63,921 nt of DNA from Alphaproteobacteria bacterium (lineage in GTDB: Bacteria > Pseudomonadota > Alphaproteobacteria > Rhizobiales > Xanthobacteraceae): positions 1 through 63,921 of the forward strand of contig VAZV01000158.1 in the NCBI GenBank assembly GCA_005884765.1. The letters run 5' to 3'. Positions within the stretch are counted from its first letter, which is position 1, and every line of letters starts with the position of its first letter. This document shows, piece after piece, positions 60,913-63,921 of the stretch. The notes beneath the pieces are model-generated. The model did no database searches and was not told the origin of the DNA. It saw only the letters and a program-made list of their open reading frames with translations. Both the position numbers and the translations under genes were made by a program.

Positions 60913-61133
60913 CATATACCGAGAGCGGGCAGCAATTTCATCGTCGATCGAGAGCATCGATGACGTCGCTGGTCGTTCCGGCTCGGAAGATTTTCGCGAT
61001 CATTCAGATTTGGCGAGCGCGCGCCCGCTCCCGGCGGGAGCTCGCGGCACGGAGCGAGCGTGAGCTTCAGGACATGGGAACCTGCTGGGCGTCGATCGCC
61101 CACGAAGTTTCCAAGCCGTTCTGGCGTTCGTGA
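60909..61133 (+). CDS. DUF1127 small arginine-rich protein
   Basis: This is a 74-residue protein. The DUF1127 part is seen in IFAIIQIWRARARSRRELAA, RSERELQDMGTCWASIAHEV and the end KPFWRS. It starts with a GTG that overlaps the NTF2-like gene stop (GTGA). Small DUF1127 proteins are known in alphaproteobacteria as regulators linked to RNA turnover and phosphate or stress responses. A second protein of this type, with the same KPFW end, is at 63319-63537. Confidence 0.82.
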   Translation: MTYTESGQQFHRRSRASMTSLVVPARKIFAIIQIWRARARSRRELAARSERELQDMGTCWASIAHEVSKPFWRS

Positions 61134-61224
61134 CGACTGCGCCGAGCCGAGCGGAGGGCCGGCAGGGAGGATGGACGGCGGAACACGATGCCGCTAACCT
61201 CCGGCATCCCCGTGAGGATCGAAC

Positions 61225-61845
61225 ATGTTCAAGCTCTATTACGCACCCGGCACCTGCGCGCTCGCTTCGCATATTGCGCTTGCGGAGGCCGGCGCTCCGT
61301 ATACGACCGCGAAGGTCGATTTCAAAACCAATCAGCAGAACAGCCCGGAATATCTCGCGATCAATCCAAAGGGGCGCGTGCCGTCGCTGGTGACCGATCA
61401 TGGCATTCTGACCGAGACGCCCGCCATGCTTGCCTTCATCGCGCAGAGCTTTCCGCAGGCGAAACTGGCGCCGCTCGACAATGCCTTCGCATTCGCGCAA
61501 GCGCAGGCCTTCAATAGCTATCTGTGCTCGACGGTCCACGTGGCGCATGCGCACAAGGGGCGCGGCTATCGCTGGGCGGCCGACGAGGCTTCGTTCGCCG
61601 ACATGAAGCGGATGGTGCCGCAAAGCGTCGGCGCCAGCTTTGCGCTGATCGAACGCGACATGCTCAGGGGGCCGTGGGTGATGGGCGAGACCTACACCAT
61701 CTGCGATCCCTATCTGTTTACGATCGCGCAGTGGCTCGAGGGTGACAGCGTCGATCTCGCGGCGCTGCCGAAGGTGGCCGATCATCGCAAGCGCATGGCG
61801 GAGCGGCCGGCGGTGCGCCGGGCCTTGGCCGAACAGCAGGGCTGA
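61225..61845 (+). CDS. Glutathione S-transferase
   Basis: This is a 206-residue protein with a thioredoxin-like N-terminal domain (MFKLYYAPGTCALASHIALA, EYLAINPKGRVPSLVTD, LTETPAMLAFIAQSF) and an all-helical C-terminal domain (GPWVMGETYTICDPYLFTIA). The CAxxSHI segment near residue 11 suggests a beta-class enzyme using Cys and Ser near glutathione. It is convergent with a LysR gene only 7 bases away. Substrate unknown. Confidence 0.92.
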   Translation: MFKLYYAPGTCALASHIALAEAGAPYTTAKVDFKTNQQNSPEYLAINPKGRVPSLVTDHGILTETPAMLAFIAQSFPQAKLAPLDNAFAFAQAQAFNSYLCSTVHVAHAHKGRGYRWAADEASFADMKRMVPQSVGASFALIERDMLRGPWVMGETYTICDPYLFTIAQWLEGDSVDLAALPKVADHRKRMAERPAVRRALAEQQG

Positions 61846-61852
61846 GTCGGCG

Positions 61853-62776
61853 TCAAGCGGCGCGGCGCTTGTCGCGGTCCAGCTCGCGTCCGGTTTCCAG
61901 CATCAGCTTGCGCAGCCAGATCGAACCGGGGTCCATCTGGGCGCGGGTCGGATAGAACATGAATTGCTCATCGATGCCGGGATCGAGCGGCGGCGTGACC
62001 GAAACAAGCGACAATTGCTTTGACAGCGCGGCGATCAGGCGGCGCGGCACGAAGGCGACGAGATCGGTGCGCGCGGTGACATGCAGGGCCTGGATGTAGC
62101 CGGGCACCACCAGCGCGATCCGGCGCTCGATGCCCTTGCCACGTAGCCAGGTATCGATGAGGTCTTCGGCTTGGCCGCGGCCGACGACCGCGACATGTCT
62201 CGCATTTACGAACGCATCGCGCTTTTTCAGCTTGGTGCCGGCGGGATGACCACGGCGCACGGCCAGCATGTCCCTGTCGGTGTATAGCCGCTGGCGGTGA
62301 AATCCGCTGAACGCATTGCCGATCGAGATCACGAGATCGATGGTGCGCGCGAACTCGGCGGTGAAGATGGCCGAACCGCGCCACGGCACCACGTCGATCC
62401 GGACATTCGGCGCGGCTTGCGTGATCTTCTCCATCAGTGACGGCATCAGGAGTTCGACCGCCAGATCCGGCATCATCAGGCGAAACTGCCGTTCGCTTCG
62501 CGCGGCGTCGAAATCCTCCGGGACGAACAACCCGCGCACCTGATCGAGCACCTGCGCCAGCGGCCCTCGCAGCCCCTGCGCCCGCGGCGTCAGCTCCATG
62601 CGCGCGCCGGTGCGCACCAGCAAGGGGTCGCCGATCAAATCGCGCAGCCGCTGCAGCGCGTGGCTCGCGGCAGGTTGCGACAGGCCGATCCGCATCGCCG
62701 CCCGGCTGACATTGGCTTCCTTGAGCAGCGCGTCGAGCGCGATCAGCAGATTGAGGTCAAGCGAATTCAAATTCAT
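61853..62776 (-). CDS. LysR-family transcriptional regulator
   Basis: This is a 307-residue NodD/PcpR-like LysR protein. The helix-turn-helix is LDLNLLIALDALLKEANVSR, AAMRIGLSQPAASHALQRLR. The effector domain includes FRLMMPDLAVELLMPSLMEK. The ATG at 62774-62776 was chosen; longer readings cross the divergent NTF2 gene. It likely controls that gene through the palindrome at 62780-62800. Confidence 0.92.
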   Translation of the reverse strand: MNLNSLDLNLLIALDALLKEANVSRAAMRIGLSQPAASHALQRLRDLIGDPLLVRTGARMELTPRAQGLRGPLAQVLDQVRGLFVPEDFDAARSERQFRLMMPDLAVELLMPSLMEKITQAAPNVRIDVVPWRGSAIFTAEFARTIDLVISIGNAFSGFHRQRLYTDRDMLAVRRGHPAGTKLKKRDAFVNARHVAVVGRGQAEDLIDTWLRGKGIERRIALVVPGYIQALHVTARTDLVAFVPRRLIAALSKQLSLVSVTPPLDPGIDEQFMFYPTRAQMDPGSIWLRKLMLETGRELDRDKRRAA

Positions 62777-62779
62777 GAG

Positions 62780-62800
62780 ATGAATATATATCATATTCAT
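62780..62800. promoter_or_regulatory. Putative LysR operator before the second NTF2-like gene
   Basis: ATGAATAT (62780-62787) and ATATTCAT (62793-62800) form a perfect inverted repeat around 5 bases, starting 4 bases from the LysR start codon. It includes the T-N11-A pattern. The divergent gene starts 71 bases on. Confidence 0.68.
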
Positions 62801-62870
62801 TATCGATTGGAAGAATGTGATGGGCGCGGCAATGATGGGCGGCGGAAATGCAATCGATGGAGAAACAGCC

Positions 62871-63314
62871 ATGAGCGCCGAAGCCAACAAGAAACTGATG
62901 CAAGCGATCTTTGCCGCCGCGGGTAACCCCGATCCCGCGGTGCGCGACCGCTCGCTGTTCATTGCGAGCCTGGCCGACGACGCCAAATGGGTGGTGACCG
63001 GGCAATATTCGTGGTCGCGCACCTTCACCGGCAAGGAGTCGATCTTGAATGATCTTCATGGTCACGTCCGTTCGCTGCTGGTCGAGCGGTCGCGGACTAT
63101 CGCGCATCGTTTCATTGCCGACGGCGACCACGTGGTGGTCGAAGCGAAGGGCAACAACCTCACCAAAACAGGCGCGCGGTATGACAACGACTATTGCCTG
63201 GTGTTCCGGCTCGAGAACGGAATGATCAAGGAGGTCAGGGAATATTGCGATTCGGTGCTGACCGAAAAGGCGCTGGGGCCGTTTCCCGAAGCGCAAAGAC
63301 GCGCCGCGGGTTGA
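62871..63314 (+). CDS. NTF2/SnoaL-like protein
   Basis: This is a 147-residue single-domain protein: LMQAIFAAAGNPDPAVRDRS, LDDLHGHV-type helix with GKESILNDLHGHVRSLLVE, HRFIADGDHVVVEAKGNN and the C-terminal RLENGMIKEVREYCDSVLTE, typical of SnoaL ketosteroid-isomerase-like proteins. The ATG at 62871 has GGAG at 62859-62862; a GTG at 62817 would add 18 residues without family likeness. It lies opposite the LysR gene and 4 bases before a DUF1127 gene. Confidence 0.86.
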   Translation: MSAEANKKLMQAIFAAAGNPDPAVRDRSLFIASLADDAKWVVTGQYSWSRTFTGKESILNDLHGHVRSLLVERSRTIAHRFIADGDHVVVEAKGNNLTKTGARYDNDYCLVFRLENGMIKEVREYCDSVLTEKALGPFPEAQRRAAG

Positions 63315-63318
63315 GCCG

Positions 63319-63537
63319 TTGCGGGGTGTTTGCGCGGCCGACCGGCGCCACCGCCAACCGCGATCGCGCCCAATATTGGCCACCACGCGGAAGGCTGTTG
63401 CGCTGTTCCGGGTCTGGCGAGAACGCCTTCGCGTGCGGCGCCTGCTTGCGGCGATGACCCAACGCGAATTGCAGGATATTGGTAGGTGTTGGTCGGAGAT
63501 AGCAGACGAGATCAACAAACCGTTTTGGCTGAAGTGA
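63319..63537 (+). CDS. DUF1127 small arginine-rich protein
   Basis: This is a protein of up to 72 residues with the DUF1127 signature AVALFRVWRERLRVRRLLAA, MTQRELQDIGRCWSEIADEI and the end NKPFWLK. The start is uncertain; a TTG at 63319 gives the full length, but the first 25 residues look unlike the family. It follows an NTF2/SnoaL-like gene exactly as the other DUF1127 gene (60909) follows its NTF2-like gene. Confidence 0.75.
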   Translation: MRGVCAADRRHRQPRSRPILATTRKAVALFRVWRERLRVRRLLAAMTQRELQDIGRCWSEIADEINKPFWLK

Positions 63538-63551
63538 CAAGGGAGACCGAC

Positions 63552-63921
63552 ATGGGCAAGCCATCGAAGGAATTTATCAGTCCTAAGACCCTGATCCCGC
63601 CGGCGGGCTATTCGCATATCGCGAAGGTCAATCGCGGGACGATCGTCTATCTCGCCGGCCAGGTCTCGAGCGACGCGTCCGGCAAGCTGATCGGTGAGGG
63701 CAATTTCGAGGCGCAGGTCGAACAGGTCTTCCGCAATCTCAAGATCGCCGTCGAAGCGGCCGGGGGCACCATGGCCGACATCGTCAAACTCAACATCTAC
63801 CTCGTGGCCGCGGTCGATCAGGCCGAAGTGCCGAAGCTGCGGGCAATCCGCAACCGCTATGTCAATGTGGAGAGCCCGCCGGCGAGCACGCTGGTCGTCG
63901 TCAGCCGCCTGGCGCAGCCGG
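63552..63921 (+). CDS. RidA-family protein, cut by the right edge
   Basis: The first 123 residues are visible: AKVNRGTIVYLAGQVSSDAS (near residue 25), GNFEAQVEQVFRNLKIAVEA and VKLNIYLVAAVDQAEVPKLR, then ESPPASTLVVVSRLAQP. This is the YjgF/RidA fold, whose members hydrolyse reactive enamine and imine intermediates. The conserved Arg of active RidA near the C-terminal strand is not clearly placed, since the frame is cut. It lies 14 bases after the DUF1127 gene and may share its transcript. Confidence 0.88.
   Translation, partial: MGKPSKEFISPKTLIPPAGYSHIAKVNRGTIVYLAGQVSSDASGKLIGEGNFEAQVEQVFRNLKIAVEAAGGTMADIVKLNIYLVAAVDQAEVPKLRAIRNRYVNVESPPASTLVVVSRLAQP

Noticed and set aside
1..63921. CRISPR array, rRNA or tRNA genes
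   Set aside because: No regularly spaced repeat series, no rRNA-like sequence and no cloverleaf with a conserved TPsiC arm was noticed by eye; a dedicated tRNA scan would settle small RNAs.

Overview
The window looks like a chromosomal segment of a high-GC alphaproteobacterium of the Bradyrhizobium/Rhodopseudomonas group. The clearest marker is a single 689-codon gene that fuses cytochrome b and cytochrome c1 (fbcH), preceded by its Rieske gene. A fused anthranilate synthase trpE(G) behind a Trp-codon leader peptide agrees with this. So does a dispersed palindromic repeat beginning CCGTCATTGCGAG, and so does the order mutY / DUF721 / dsbA-like / smc / rsm22-like. I see no rRNA, tRNA, CRISPR array, integrase, transposase or phage gene.

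Layout. 1-5280 (minus): a MoxR ATPase / DUF58 / BatA-DUF4159 / membrane-protein operon that runs off the left edge. 5541-9105 (plus): DUF1285, NUDIX CoA pyrophosphatase, small membrane protein, CCA-adding enzyme and TauE-type exporter, mostly with 4-base overlaps. 9142-11719: a MocR-type regulator divergent from a DMT exporter over a palindromic operator. 11619-13638 (minus): hemF, queE, trmL. 13896-16558: the cytochrome bc1 operon. 16786-21738: dienelactone hydrolase, an extradiol dioxygenase, the trp leader with trpE(G), and apt. 21891-29363 is accessory: DUF1330, two small regulator/transporter groups, an ECF sigma factor with a SnoaL-like tail, an SDR, DUF3237, HxlR and PadR regulators, and several broken genes (a DUF899 start fragment, a frameshifted membrane gene with an internal 198-bp duplication).

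30066-35891 is the most distinctive metabolic block. A periplasmic PQQ alcohol dehydrogenase is followed by an unrecognised secreted protein and a Tat-type Rieske protein. This operon faces a Tat-exported molybdenum aldehyde oxidoreductase with its 2Fe-2S subunit across a shared bidirectional terminator. Together they could oxidise an alcohol to a carboxylic acid outside the cytoplasm. No dedicated cytochrome c is encoded here, so the Rieske protein is a candidate electron carrier.

36350-42217 is mixed: GrpB, an ABC substrate-binding protein plus the broken tail of a second one, two SDRs and a LysR regulator. 42415-46321 holds a LysR regulator divergent from an MdcA-type malonate transferase, followed directly by malonyl-CoA decarboxylase. 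I read this as a possible two-enzyme, CoA-based malonate decarboxylation cycle. 47532-49021 is a tandem pair of divergent ParA/MinD-like ATPases without a ParB.

49185-58930 is conserved housekeeping (M48 protease/LemA, Rsm22-like, SMC, DsbA-like, DUF721, mutY) interrupted by a HigBA toxin-antitoxin pair. mutY carries an in-frame 21-bp tandem repeat. 59080-63921 holds a thioesterase, an XRE regulator and a twice-repeated pairing of an NTF2-like protein with a DUF1127 protein. It also has a GST, a LysR regulator and a RidA gene cut by the right edge. Perfect or near-perfect palindromes, probably operators, sit at most of the divergent regulator promoters.
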